From Arthrobacter sp. NIO-1057 (GTDB taxonomy: Bacteria; Actinomycetota; Actinomycetes; Actinomycetales; Micrococcaceae): a stretch of 64,000 nt of DNA. The stretch spans positions 1-64,000 of the forward strand of contig NZ_FMAT01000001.1 of the NCBI RefSeq assembly GCF_900094805.1, given 5' to 3'. The first letter of the stretch is position 1; each line of letters starts with the position of its first letter. Below the pieces are notes generated by a model, which was not told where the DNA came from, searched no databases, and saw only the letters and a program-made list of their open reading frames with translations. The position numbers and the translations under genes are program-made. Shown here one piece after another: positions 56,504-64,000 of this stretch.

Positions 56504-57238
56504 ATGACTTTACGCGCTGACGGCCGAGGAGCCGCGCAACTTCGAGATATCACTATCACCCGCGGCTGGTCCGCTCAGGCCGAGGGCTCTGCACTGATTG
56601 AATTCGGTAACACCCGAGTACTGTGCACCGCTTCATTCACCGAGGGCGTGCCACGCTGGCTCAAGGGACAGGGCACCGGATGGGTCACCGCCGAATACGC
56701 CATGTTGCCACGTGCCACCAACACCCGTAATTCCCGCGAATCGGTCAAGGGCAAGCTCTCGGGACGTACTCACGAAATCTCGCGACTGATCGGCCGTTCA
56801 CTACGTGCCGTTGTTGATACCAAGGCGCTGGGCGAAAACACCATCGTGCTGGACTGCGATGTATTGCAGGCAGACGGTGGCACCCGTACCGCGGCAATCA
56901 CCGGTGCCTACGTAGCGCTGTCCGAAGCCATCACCTGGGCTCGCTCGCAGGGTATCGTGAAAGAGAACGCCAAGGTTCTCACCGACTCGGTGGCCGCGAT
57001 CTCCGTGGGCATCATCGACGGAACCCCAATGCTTGATTTGCCTTACGAGGAAGATGTCCGAGCAGAGACCGACATGAACGTTGTTGTCACCGGTTCTGGC
57101 GACTTTGTTGAGGTTCAGGGCACCGCGGAAGGTGTTCCTTTCAAGCGCGCCGAATTGGATGCTCTGCTTGATCTTGCTTTGGGTGGAACCAACGAACTGG
57201 CACAGATCCAGCGCGAAACGTTGAAGATCACCAAATGA
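56504..57238 (+). CDS. rph: Ribonuclease PH
   Basis: Phosphorolytic 3'-5' exoribonuclease trimming tRNA 3' ends, 244 aa. Motifs [36 protein letters not shown] and [10 protein letters not shown] (phosphate-binding arginine), and [21 protein letters not shown] are in order. TAGGAT lies 6 nt before the ATG, which might equally serve as a weak ribosome site (AGGATGGA). Overlaps rdgB by 4 nt. Confidence 0.96.
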   Translation: MTLRADGRGAAQLRDITITRGWSAQAEGSALIEFGNTRVLCTASFTEGVPRWLKGQGTGWVTAEYAMLPRATNTRNSRESVKGKLSGRTHEISRLIGRSLRAVVDTKALGENTIVLDCDVLQADGGTRTAAITGAYVALSEAITWARSQGIVKENAKVLTDSVAAISVGIIDGTPMLDLPYEEDVRAETDMNVVVTGSGDFVEVQGTAEGVPFKRAELDALLDLALGGTNELAQIQRETLKITK

Positions 57239-57870
57239 GTAAGCCAGTCCTCGTTCTCGCATCGCACAACCAGGGCAAACTGCGTGAGCTACGCGAATTG
57301 TTGCGTGGACAGGTATCTGGGCTGGACGTTGACACTCAAGTCATTGACGCAGCCACCGCTGGGGCTACCGACCCAGTGGAAGACCAGGTCACCTTTGAAG
57401 GCAACGCGCTGAAAAAGGCCCGCGAAATTGCAGCTTCGACCGGACTGATTGCGCTCGCCGATGATTCTGGTCTGAGCGTTGATGTTCTTGGTGGTGCTCC
57501 TGGAATCTTCTCGGCCCGGTGGTCCGGTGTCCACGGAAATGATGAAGCGAATATTGATCTATTGCTTGCGCAGTTGGGCGATATCGCTGCAGAGCATCGC
57601 GCAGCGCAGTTTGTCTGTGCCGCTGCCTTGGCGACTCCGTCCGGCGACGAATTCGTTGAACTGGGCAAGGTAGAAGGCCAGCTACGCACGGAACGCGCTG
57701 GTGATCATGGATTTGGTTATGACCCAATCTTTGAGCCTGTCGGGGCCGGAAAATCGATGGCAGAGCATACTCCACAGGAAAAGAACGCGATCTCTCATCG
57801 GGCTCGAGCCTTTGCTGCCTTGCTTCCCACCATTGTTGAGGCTGTCAGCAAAGCAGTAAACAACAGCTAA
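57235..57870 (+). CDS. rdgB: Non-canonical purine NTP pyrophosphatase (RdgB/HAM1)
   Basis: Removes dITP, ITP and XTP from the nucleotide pool, 211 aa. The [18 protein letters not shown] start, [27 protein letters not shown] (catalytic Asp) and [11 protein letters not shown] core are complete. ATGA overlap with rph makes a two-gene operon. A long hairpin follows. Confidence 0.95.
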   Translation: MSKPVLVLASHNQGKLRELRELLRGQVSGLDVDTQVIDAATAGATDPVEDQVTFEGNALKKAREIAASTGLIALADDSGLSVDVLGGAPGIFSARWSGVHGNDEANIDLLLAQLGDIAAEHRAAQFVCAAALATPSGDEFVELGKVEGQLRTERAGDHGFGYDPIFEPVGAGKSMAEHTPQEKNAISHRARAFAALLPTIVEAVSKAVNNS

Positions 57871-57879
57871 TCATTGGCA

Positions 57880-57931
57880 GCGCAACGCCAGCCAGTGGCT
57901 ACCTTGCGGTAGTCGCTGGCTGGCGTTGCGC
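57880..57931. terminator. Long hairpin between convergent rdgB and cotH
   Basis: A 16-bp perfect stem (57880-57895 with 57916-57931) continues, after one mismatch, into a 7-bp inner stem (57897-57903 with 57908-57914, one G-U) with a 4-nt TTGC loop: 23 pairs in all. No U-run on either side. Placed to serve both convergent transcripts. Confidence 0.85.
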
Positions 57932-57961
57932 ATTAGGCCGGATGATTGATCCGGTCAGTTT

Positions 57962-59776
57962 CTAGGAACTGGAAGTGGCCGAGGCGCTTGGCGTAGCGTC
58001 ATCCTCTTCCGTTTTTGGTGCCGTGGAAGGCTGCTGCGTATTCGGCGTCGTGCTATCGGCTGATTCAGAAGTGAAGTGCGAGCGGATGGAATCTGCTTCG
58101 CTACTCACGGTGTCAGCATCAATGAGATCACTCGCTTCGTTATTCAACAGCGTGGTCCACTTAGTCAGGATTTCTTCGGCAGTGCCCGAGTCGTAGAGCT
58201 TATTGGTCAACTCGGTCTTCGCTGCTTCATACTGTGCCTTGAAGTTTTCGTCGGCGAGGAAGCGGGTTACCAGAGCGTTGGATTTTCCGCCCATCGACCG
58301 GCCACCGTTTTGACCTCCGGCAGCCTTGTCGTCCGTGGTCTTAGTGTCACCATTGGTAGCTGTCTTGTCGTCCGAGGAGTTGTCATCGGTTGACTTCTGG
58401 TCTGTGGAGTCTTGATCAGTGGAGTTCTGATCTGGGGGAGTCATATTGCCTCCAGGAGCGCCACCCTGACCATTCATTTCAGGACGTTGTCCTCCACCGC
58501 CACCACCGAATGACAGGCCGTCTGGCATCTCTCCGTTAGCTAGATCCTTGAGAACATCGATCAGTTCGGTGCCATCCTCCAGAGTCATCTGATCGGGGAG
58601 CTCGACGCCATCTGGAACCGTGCCCGCCTCAATCTGTTTCTTCGCATCGTCTAGTTCTAGTCCGTCAGGGAGCATGCTCGTCAGCAGGGAATCGGTGTCC
58701 ATCTTGCCTGGGCCACCACCGGCGTTGTCCCCGCCCATTCCGCCACCTGGGCCGCCACCCATACCGCCGCCTTGGCCTCCTCCCATGCCACCGAAGGAAA
58801 GGTTTTGATCCCAAGCGACAACTGTCATCGTTTTCGATTCGCTGTCGTATCGGAGGAATGAGTTGTTACCAGGGCCGTCGATGTCGTCAGTGTTCGACAC
58901 CAGGTCCTGCATCGCCAAGTAGGTGGCGAACTGATCTGTATCTAGATAATCGGAGAGCTTGCTGGAGAAATCTTCATCGGACGAGTTATTCACGAAGTCC
59001 AGGAAAGTAGCGATTGGGGTCAGGTCATCCGTACCGGACTCAACGTCGAAAGCAGACTCGTAGTCGCTGCCAGAATCACCGCGGTAGGAGTAGTCACCAT
59101 CGGCATCGGCCTTGTAGGTAATTCCCTCACCTTCAAAAGTTTCTTCGCTGTAGAGCTCATCGGAGGGGTTATCAATGACCAAGCGTAGTTCTGCATCTGA
59201 ACCGTTCAAGGAGAACCGGGTTGCTGCAGCGTGTTCGGTGGCAAGTCCAGCTTCACCAAGCAGGTCAAGAGCGACCGCTTCATTCAGAGAGGACTCGCTT
59301 GAGTTGGTTCTCACGACGAATTCGGTTCTACCGGAGTAGCTCTGGTTTTCCTCGTATTTATCCAGACGCAGGATCCACGGTAGGGTCGCGGCGTCCGAGG
59401 ATTCATCGGTACCGCGAAGCGTGGAGTTGCCCTTCAACTTCAAACCAACATTTTTGAAAGTGGTTCCGTCGATCGTGACATCCGCAGAAATCCATTCCTT
59501 GGATCCGTCGGTGGCATAGGCCTTCAACGCGGCAGTGATGTCATCTGGATCAGCGGTGACACTGATTTCGTGGACAGTATCGGCGTTGAAGAAGGTGGAG
59601 GTTTCGCTACTGACTTCGGTGTTGATAATGCTGTGAGACGAAGCAGTGGCTGAAGTGGTGCAGCCTGCTAGGGCCAAGGCACCGATGGACAATGAGGCGA
59701 CGGCCGTCATTACTCGTGGGGATCTAATACTAAAGCGACGAGGGGACTGCGCCCGATGGTTGGGTGAGTCAAACAT
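57962..59776 (-). CDS. CotH-kinase family lipoprotein
   Basis: 604-aa exported protein. A positively charged start, hydrophobic stretch and lipobox LALAGC (lipid Cys at C39) are followed by an N-terminal beta-rich part (ISVTADPDDI, TIDGTTFKNVGLKLKGNSTL), then the CotH kinase core: NTDDIDGPGNNSFLRYD (from about residue 294) and WDQNLSFGG (about 318-326), holding the metal- and phosphate-binding Asp/Asn residues known for CotH. A Gly/Met-rich stretch (about 325-360) and a Ser/Thr/Asp/Lys-rich part near 440-495 follow, then a helical C-terminus. CotH proteins are secretory protein kinases. TAGGAG lies 5 nt before the ATG. Operon with the VTC and DUF4956 genes. Confidence 0.88.
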   Translation of the reverse strand: MFDSPNHRAQSPRRFSIRSPRVMTAVASLSIGALALAGCTTSATASSHSIINTEVSSETSTFFNADTVHEISVTADPDDITAALKAYATDGSKEWISADVTIDGTTFKNVGLKLKGNSTLRGTDESSDAATLPWILRLDKYEENQSYSGRTEFVVRTNSSESSLNEAVALDLLGEAGLATEHAAATRFSLNGSDAELRLVIDNPSDELYSEETFEGEGITYKADADGDYSYRGDSGSDYESAFDVESGTDDLTPIATFLDFVNNSSDEDFSSKLSDYLDTDQFATYLAMQDLVSNTDDIDGPGNNSFLRYDSESKTMTVVAWDQNLSFGGMGGGQGGGMGGGPGGGMGGDNAGGGPGKMDTDSLLTSMLPDGLELDDAKKQIEAGTVPDGVELPDQMTLEDGTELIDVLKDLANGEMPDGLSFGGGGGGQRPEMNGQGGAPGGNMTPPDQNSTDQDSTDQKSTDDNSSDDKTATNGDTKTTDDKAAGGQNGGRSMGGKSNALVTRFLADENFKAQYEAAKTELTNKLYDSGTAEEILTKWTTLLNNEASDLIDADTVSSEADSIRSHFTSESADSTTPNTQQPSTAPKTEEDDATPSASATSSS

Positions 59777-59783
59777 GATGCTC

Positions 59784-60557
59784 CTAGGGGTGCAGGGACA
59801 CTGCAGTGGATATTTTGTGTTTGGTTGTCTTGTGCCAGCGATTGGCTGGGAGATTCTGGTTCAGCAGGCTCATGCCGGTAGCAAATTTGGAAATTCTAGA
59901 TGGTCGAATCTGATGCCGCCACAGCAATTTGTCGGCAGGTCCCGCGTTCAGCGCTGACTTTGTTTCCACGATGATTTCGTTGCATTCAAGCCGGAACCCT
60001 GTGCGGGGATCGGTCCAGACCAGGTTGTTATCTACCGTGACTCGACTGTTGGTCTCCGGGAGGAACAGCGTGGTTCGGCTGTAGGAAGAGTCAATGACAG
60101 GGATCAGGCTGGTTGGAACGATCGGGCAAGAACCCAGCTCGTGATCAAGGGTTTCCTGGATGTACTCCAGCGACTGTGCACTGAGTGCTGCGCGGGCCGC
60201 AAAGGGATGTTCAATGCGTTCCTTGACGGTCTGTTCGCGGGCGCCTTCGGTTTTGACTTCGAGATAGCACTGCTGGGTATCCATATAGCTTCTGGTGCGC
60301 ACCTTAAAACGGCGGCGACGCGGATGAGCTGCTAGGTGGAAACTGGCCAGGTCTGGCGTATCGAAGTAGACCGAAGTGTAGTCCGAAGCTCGGCGCCCAT
60401 CGATGGATAGCACCAGTGCTTGCTGGGCTAATAGCGGGAGCACCTGCTCGGCCTGCTGTTGAGTGAGAATGTATTTGCGGTCGGTACGGGTTTGAAGGGC
60501 TGCTGCCTCGTTGAGTTCGTCGAGGCTAATGGTTTGAAGTTGGTCGCTGAAATTCAT
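59784..60557 (-). CDS. VTC-domain polyphosphate polymerase-like protein
   Basis: 257 aa, the tunnel-fold VTC domain. The basic tunnel residues are seen as RTDRKYI (24-30), YTSVYFDTP (60-68), RRRFKVRTRSY (81-91) and LEVKTEG (99-105), with SRVTVDNNLVW and IIVETKSAL further on. Yeast Vtc4 makes polyphosphate from ATP with this fold; bacterial homologues are less characterised. No signal or membrane helix, so the domain is cytoplasmic, placed beside a membrane protein that could thread polymer outward. Overlaps the DUF4956 gene by 4 nt; cotH starts 7 nt downstream. Confidence 0.88.
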   Translation of the reverse strand: MNFSDQLQTISLDELNEAAALQTRTDRKYILTQQQAEQVLPLLAQQALVLSIDGRRASDYTSVYFDTPDLASFHLAAHPRRRRFKVRTRSYMDTQQCYLEVKTEGAREQTVKERIEHPFAARAALSAQSLEYIQETLDHELGSCPIVPTSLIPVIDSSYSRTTLFLPETNSRVTVDNNLVWTDPRTGFRLECNEIIVETKSALNAGPADKLLWRHQIRPSRISKFATGMSLLNQNLPANRWHKTTKHKISTAVSLHP

Positions 60558-61171
60558 CGGGTCTGTCCGGTAATCACTTCGTGGTTTTCTGCGGAGCGTG
60601 AAGAATCTGGCTCAATCATGCTTAGACTGGGTCGCGAGTAACGGACCTTCACGATGGTCTTGTCGTTGATTAGATCCAGCTGCTGAACTACTGCCTGGTG
60701 GATGGTTGCCCCACCAAAGAGCATGCTCAGGTGTGCGTTGAGCTCATCATCATCGGCAATGGCACGGTCTAGGACGACTTCTTGATGGCGGTAGGAAGGC
60801 AAGACCTTTGAATGATCAGCTACCAGCATGGCCACCAAGATCAGTGCGACCAAGGTGATTGGCAACCAGACCGGAGTCGGGCCCATGCCGGCGATCAGGC
60901 CGATGGCCAGAGCTGAGAAGTAGTAGGCAATTTCGTGCTGTTCAAGCTCGGTGGAGCGCAGACGGATGATGGACAGAACGCCGAACAGTCCCATTCCGAG
61001 TCCTGCGCTGACGGTGCTTCCGGCTAGGGCCGTCGCGACAGCGAATACACCGATGTTGATTCCGATATACGACACTGCCAAATCTCGGCGGCGGTGGCGA
61101 CGTAGGTACAGGCCAAAGGTGAGGATCAGGATGGCAGCGATATCGACAGCTGCGAAAAGCAAGACGTTCAT
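60554..61171 (-). CDS. DUF4956 membrane protein
   Basis: 205 aa with about five helices (LLFAAVDIAAILILTFGLYL; ISYIGINIGVFAVATALAG-like; LGMGLFGVLSIIRLRS; YYFSALAIGLIAGMG; WLPITLVALILVAMLVA) and a cytoplasmic C-terminal domain (about 130-205). The motif FGVLSIIRLRSTELEQHEIAYYF is the family hallmark. AAGGAA lies 5 nt before the ATG. First gene of the cassette; its role may be a membrane platform or channel for the VTC enzyme, an inference from the constant association of the families. Confidence 0.88.
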   Translation of the reverse strand: MNVLLFAAVDIAAILILTFGLYLRRHRRRDLAVSYIGINIGVFAVATALAGSTVSAGLGMGLFGVLSIIRLRSTELEQHEIAYYFSALAIGLIAGMGPTPVWLPITLVALILVAMLVADHSKVLPSYRHQEVVLDRAIADDDELNAHLSMLFGGATIHQAVVQQLDLINDKTIVKVRYSRPSLSMIEPDSSRSAENHEVITGQTR

Positions 61172-61499
61172 GGATTTCCTTGTAGTTCTTCGGAAAGGGG
61201 GTTGTTAAAAGTCTTGAATTACTTGCTGTGGGATTCGTAGGACATCTTCATGAGGAAGCTAAGGGGCAGGTCAGATCACACTCTCGGGAATGGATTTCTG
61301 AGAATTTCGTAGTGGATTGTCACGCGGAATTCTGCAGTTTTTCACCTAATTTTTGGCTTCTGTATGCGTTCTTTATGCGAATCCTAAGAAAGTGAACCCA
61401 GTAGCTCTTGCGCTTCTCTGCTACTGGTTCTATGGTTAGTTACATGACTAACTAACCCACTAACTAACCTGGTGGGAACGAACACTGAAGGGAGCCAGC
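61172..61499. other. 328-nt divergent region between the CotH cassette and gntR
   Basis: The minus-strand side carries the AAGGAA ribosome site of the DUF4956 gene (61177-61182) and presumably its promoter. The part from about 61320 to 61380 is rich in T and has repeats of the type TTCTTTATGCG/TCTGTATGCG (about 11 nt apart) that could be direct repeats for an OmpR-type regulator, a weak call. The right-hand side is the GntR promoter and operator, listed separately. Confidence 0.5.
61408..61469 (+). promoter_or_regulatory. gntR promoter with GntR-type operator repeats
   Basis: -35 TTGCGC (61408-61413), 17-nt spacer, -10 TATGGT (61431-61436). Overlapping the -10 and the start point is an inverted repeat GTTAGT-N6-ACTAAC (61435-61452), followed by two direct copies of ACTAACTAACC (61447-61457 and 61459-61469) one helical turn (12 nt) apart. 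The layout fits an autoregulating YtrA-type GntR repressor. GAAGGGAG is the downstream ribosome site. Confidence 0.75.
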
Positions 61500-61859
61500 A
61501 TGATCGATGATTCAAAGCCCATATTCATACAGATTGCTGAGCTGATTGAGAACGACATTGTCTCTGGTGTTCTTGCCGAAGAAGCCCAAGTTCCATCAAC
61601 CAATGAGTTCGCAGCCTTCTATCGGATCAATCCAGCCACAGCGGCTAAAGGGATCAATCGGCTCGTCGAAGATGGGCTGCTCTACAAAAAACGGGGGATC
61701 GGAATGTTCGTCACCGAAGGTGCGCCACAACGGTTAAGAGAACAGCGTCGCGAAAAATTTCAGCAGCAATTTATTACGCCACTCACCGCCGAAGCTTCGA
61801 AACTAGGCATCGGCATCAACGAATTGGTGGCCATGATCAAAACCAGTTCGGATACCTAA
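61500..61859 (+). CDS. GntR-family repressor, YtrA subfamily
   Basis: 119 aa: an N-terminal winged helix (residues 6-75, PIFIQIAELIENDIVSGVL, TNEFAAFYRINPATAAKGINRLVEDGLLYKKRGIGMFV) and only a short C-terminal helix pair, the layout of YtrA-type regulators, which usually control the ABC transporter encoded next to them. GAAGGGAG 5 nt before the ATG. The ABC ATPase starts 30 nt after its stop. Confidence 0.92.
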   Translation: MIDDSKPIFIQIAELIENDIVSGVLAEEAQVPSTNEFAAFYRINPATAAKGINRLVEDGLLYKKRGIGMFVTEGAPQRLREQRREKFQQQFITPLTAEASKLGIGINELVAMIKTSSDT

Positions 61860-61889
61860 AACTTCGTCGCAAGGCAGGGAAGGTACGTC

Positions 61890-62804
61890 ATGACTCAAGC
61901 AACAGCAATCGCCATCCGCGATTTGACCAAAACCTACAAAGACCTCAAAGCACTAGATAACATCAACCTCGATCTGGAACCCAACCGGATCTACGGTCTG
62001 CTCGGACGCAACGGTGCCGGCAAGACGACGCTGATGTCCATTTTGACCGGTCAAAACTTCCAAGACCACGGATCTGTGCAGGTCTTTGGACACGAGCCCT
62101 TCGAGAATGATGCAACTCTTGCTCGAATTTGTTTCATCAGGGAATCCCAAAAATACCCCGATGACTTCAAAGTCCATCAAGCATTTGCTGCAGCTTCCCT
62201 ATTCTTTGAGAACTGGGATCAGCACCTGGCCCAAGAGCTGATGAAAGAATTTGATCTGCCAGCCAAGCGCAAAATTAAGAAACTCTCCCGCGGTCAACTC
62301 TCCGCGGTAGGAGTGATCATCGGCCTGGCCTCGCGAGCTGAAATCACCTTCTTCGACGAACCATATTTGGGCCTAGACGCGGTAGCACGGCAAATCTTCT
62401 ACGATCGTTTGGTCGCGGACTTCGCCGAATATCCACGCACGATCGTGCTCTCCAGCCACCTCATTGATGAGGTCGCCAACCTGCTTGAACACGTAATCGT
62501 GATCGACAAAGGCCAGATAGTTATCGACGCCGATGCCGAAGAACTCCGCGGCGCAGCAGTGACCGTCACCGGAGATGTTGCCAAAGTCCAAGAATTTATC
62601 GGTACCGCGAAGGTCCTGCATCGTGATGCACTCGGTGCTCTGGCCAGCGTCACCATCGAATCCCAGCTTGATGCGGGGCGCCGCGAGCAAGCCAAGCTTA
62701 TGGGACTCGATCTCAGCCCGGTGTCACTACAACAATTCGTAGTTCGTAGCTCGTTGAGTTCAGCGAGCGAAAGAGTCGATGAAAAGTCGGAGGCTTGGTC
62801 ATGA
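61890..62804 (+). CDS. ABC transporter ATP-binding protein (YtrB-like)
   Basis: 304-aa ATPase. Walker A GRNGAGKTT (about 37-45), Walker B ITFFDEPYLGLD, signature LSRGQLSAV (LSGGQ with Arg). A C-terminal extension of about 80 aa after the ATPase core is usual in this group. Overlaps the membrane gene by 4 nt (ATGA). In Bacillus and Staphylococcus such GntR-ABC operons respond to cell-wall antibiotics; a similar role is possible but not shown. Confidence 0.9.
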   Translation: MTQATAIAIRDLTKTYKDLKALDNINLDLEPNRIYGLLGRNGAGKTTLMSILTGQNFQDHGSVQVFGHEPFENDATLARICFIRESQKYPDDFKVHQAFAAASLFFENWDQHLAQELMKEFDLPAKRKIKKLSRGQLSAVGVIIGLASRAEITFFDEPYLGLDAVARQIFYDRLVADFAEYPRTIVLSSHLIDEVANLLEHVIVIDKGQIVIDADAEELRGAAVTVTGDVAKVQEFIGTAKVLHRDALGALASVTIESQLDAGRREQAKLMGLDLSPVSLQQFVVRSSLSSASERVDEKSEAWS

Positions 62805-63496
62805 ACCGCATCATCAAAGTTGCCCGCATGCAACTGATCAACAAGGCCACTTTCATTGGCATTCCGTTGCTCATCTTGTTCAGCGCATTCCTTTTTACCG
62901 TGGTGATCTGGTGGCTGGTCCGCCGAAACGATGCTGAAGGTATCCTCTACGGCGGCGGCGCTCAAGCCCCGATGTGGTACTTTCTTGCCCTGGGTATTCA
63001 AGCCTTGACCCTCACTTTCCCCTTCTCCCTCGGGATGAGCATTTCACGTCGGAGTTTTTATCTGGGGACATTGGCCTTGTTCGCAACCTGCGCACTCGTG
63101 CTCTCGGTTTTCTACTACCTCATGGGATTGGTAGAGACGGCTACCGGGGGTTGGTGGTTAGACGGACGCTTCTTCGCTCTGCAATGGATTTCCGAAAATA
63201 ATTGGTTCATTCAGATCATGTTCTACTTCGTACTCATGGTCTTGTTGTTCATGATCGGCTTCCTCATTGCCACGATCTACATGCGCTGGCGGCAGATGGG
63301 TATGGTCTTCTTCTTCACCTCGCTGGGCATCCTAGTCATAGGTGCCATCGCCCTAATCACTTTCACTGATACCTGGATGCAGTTTTGGGAATGGGTGATG
63401 ACGTGGAGCGCCGGTGGAGTGACGCTCTGGGGAGGCCTAGCCGCCGTATTGATGGCAGGATGCTCATATCTCACGCTACGAAAGGCAACTGCGTAG
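62801..63496 (+). CDS. ABC transporter membrane subunit
   Basis: 231-aa membrane protein with about six hydrophobic helices and the short loop WLVRRNDAEGILYGGGAQAPMW after the first. The ATG at the overlap is chosen over a GTG two codons upstream. It completes the GntR-ATPase-permease operon; an inverted repeat follows at 63515-63555. Confidence 0.85.
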   Translation: MNRIIKVARMQLINKATFIGIPLLILFSAFLFTVVIWWLVRRNDAEGILYGGGAQAPMWYFLALGIQALTLTFPFSLGMSISRRSFYLGTLALFATCALVLSVFYYLMGLVETATGGWWLDGRFFALQWISENNWFIQIMFYFVLMVLLFMIGFLIATIYMRWRQMGMVFFFTSLGILVIGAIALITFTDTWMQFWEWVMTWSAGGVTLWGGLAAVLMAGCSYLTLRKATA

Positions 63497-63514
63497 TTGC
63501 ATAATCGACGAGCC

Positions 63515-63555
63515 GGTGCACGCTTCCCGTTCAAAAACGACGGGCAGCGTGCACC
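63515..63555. terminator. Hairpin after the GntR-ABC operon
   Basis: 10-bp stem GGTGCACGCT (63515-63524) with AGCGTGCACC (63546-63555), one mismatch, then 5 bp CCCGT/ACGGG (63526-63530 with 63540-63544), 9-nt loop. 19 nt after the stop. No U-run. Confidence 0.75.
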
Positions 63556-63677
63556 ATGTCGTTGTATCCGCTGGCACCCATGGGCCAAGAACGAACCTTG
63601 CTATTCTCGGTAAGTACCACGGCGAAAGCTGGCTTTCAAACCTTAAAGTCATGGCCCGTATCCCTAGGAGGACGTTC

Positions 63678-64000
63678 ATGAGCACCCGAGCAGCCGGAAC
63701 CCGCACAAGTCACGGCGCACTAGAACTCCGACGAACTTTTTCCCAGTCTCCGAGTGAATTATGGTCTTACCTCGTCAATTCCAAGCGTCTGGCATTGTGG
63801 TTCGGTACTTACAGCGGTGACCCGGATAGCGAAGCAGTGGATGTTGTATTGCTGGCTGAAGAAGGTGAACCCAGCGAGCAGGTGGAAATTCTAGAATGTG
63901 ATCCTCAAGCTTTGGTACTGAAAGTACGTACCGGCGAAGGGGAGGGGAGCTGGCAACTGGAACTACAGGTTCACACTGACGGGGCCGGCAGTGAACTCAT
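63678..64000 (+). CDS. SRPBCC (AHSA1-like) domain protein, partial
   Basis: The first 107 codons of a gene cut by the window's right edge. The AGGAGG ribosome site 6 nt before the ATG is the best in the window. The predicted product begins with a short Thr/Arg-rich tail, then LELRRTFSQSPSELWSYLVNSKRLALWFG, the opening of the START/Bet v1-like AHSA1 fold. Members bind hydrophobic ligands or act as small regulators or ATPase activators. The full length is not visible. Confidence 0.8.
   Translation, partial: MSTRAAGTRTSHGALELRRTFSQSPSELWSYLVNSKRLALWFGTYSGDPDSEAVDVVLLAEEGEPSEQVEILECDPQALVLKVRTGEGEGSWQLELQVHTDGAGSEL

Overview
The window comes from a G+C-rich actinobacterium. The best guess is Micrococcaceae (Arthrobacter/Glutamicibacter-like), which is an inference from protein character, not a search. 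Supporting signs are a NucS mismatch endonuclease, a Rho factor with a long Arg/Asn-rich insertion, DUF2550, DUF3039 and DUF2017 proteins, an MprF-like lysyltransferase, and many genes whose start codon lies 6-8 nt after a TANNNT-like -10 box (leaderless transcripts). From memory, the backbone is collinear with M. tuberculosis Rv1292-Rv1312 (argS to the DUF2550 gene) and with its clpS-murI-rph-rdgB block. Two visible differences are that no rpmE lies between rho and prfA, and that atpF and atpH are separate genes. No insertion sequence, prophage, integrase or CRISPR array was seen.

Layout. 0.1-4.7 kb: zur, an MBL-fold hydrolase, a sulfurtransferase, a HIT protein, a small unknown, then lrp divergent from an azlC/azlD (brnFE-type) amino-acid exporter. 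4.7-8.6 kb: hrpA helicase. 9.0-11.8 kb: a TrpX-like binding protein, permease and ATPase. 12.0-15.4 kb: minus-strand accessory genes (an orphan protein, an MFS exporter, an acetyltransferase, a VIT1-like transporter) and tRNA-Arg(CCG). 15.6-22.1 kb: argS-lysA-hom-thrC-thrB, joining arginyl-tRNA charging to lysine and threonine synthesis. 22.5-28.6 kb: rho, prfA, prmC, a Sua5-type gene and a GlcNAc-1-phosphate transferase. 28.8-37.0 kb: the F1Fo ATP synthase operon, with an AtpI-like gene in front and DUF2550 behind.

37.0-40.7 kb: nagA, nucS, a small zinc-finger-like protein and an AI-2E family transporter. 40.9-43.6 kb: an unknown membrane protein and a thioredoxin/TPR protein. 43.7-46.0 kb: an ABC exporter pair. 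46.2-50.8 kb: DUF3039, an SF2 helicase, a lysyltransferase-like membrane protein and a DUF998-like protein. 50.8-53.5 kb: a reductase-like gene and the NAD-salvage pair pncB-pncA. 53.6-57.9 kb: clpS, DUF2017, murI, an Rv1339-like MBL protein, rph and rdgB. 58.0-61.2 kb: a three-gene minus-strand cassette of a DUF4956 membrane protein, a VTC-type polyphosphate polymerase domain protein and a CotH-kinase lipoprotein. 61.5-63.5 kb: a YtrA-type GntR regulator with its ABC transporter and a recognisable operator. The window ends inside an SRPBCC-domain gene.

The least explained content is the CotH/VTC/DUF4956 cassette, the run of hairpins at gene junctions of the ATP synthase operon, the 40.9 kb membrane protein beside a thioredoxin-fold protein without its CxxC, and the DUF3039/helicase pair.
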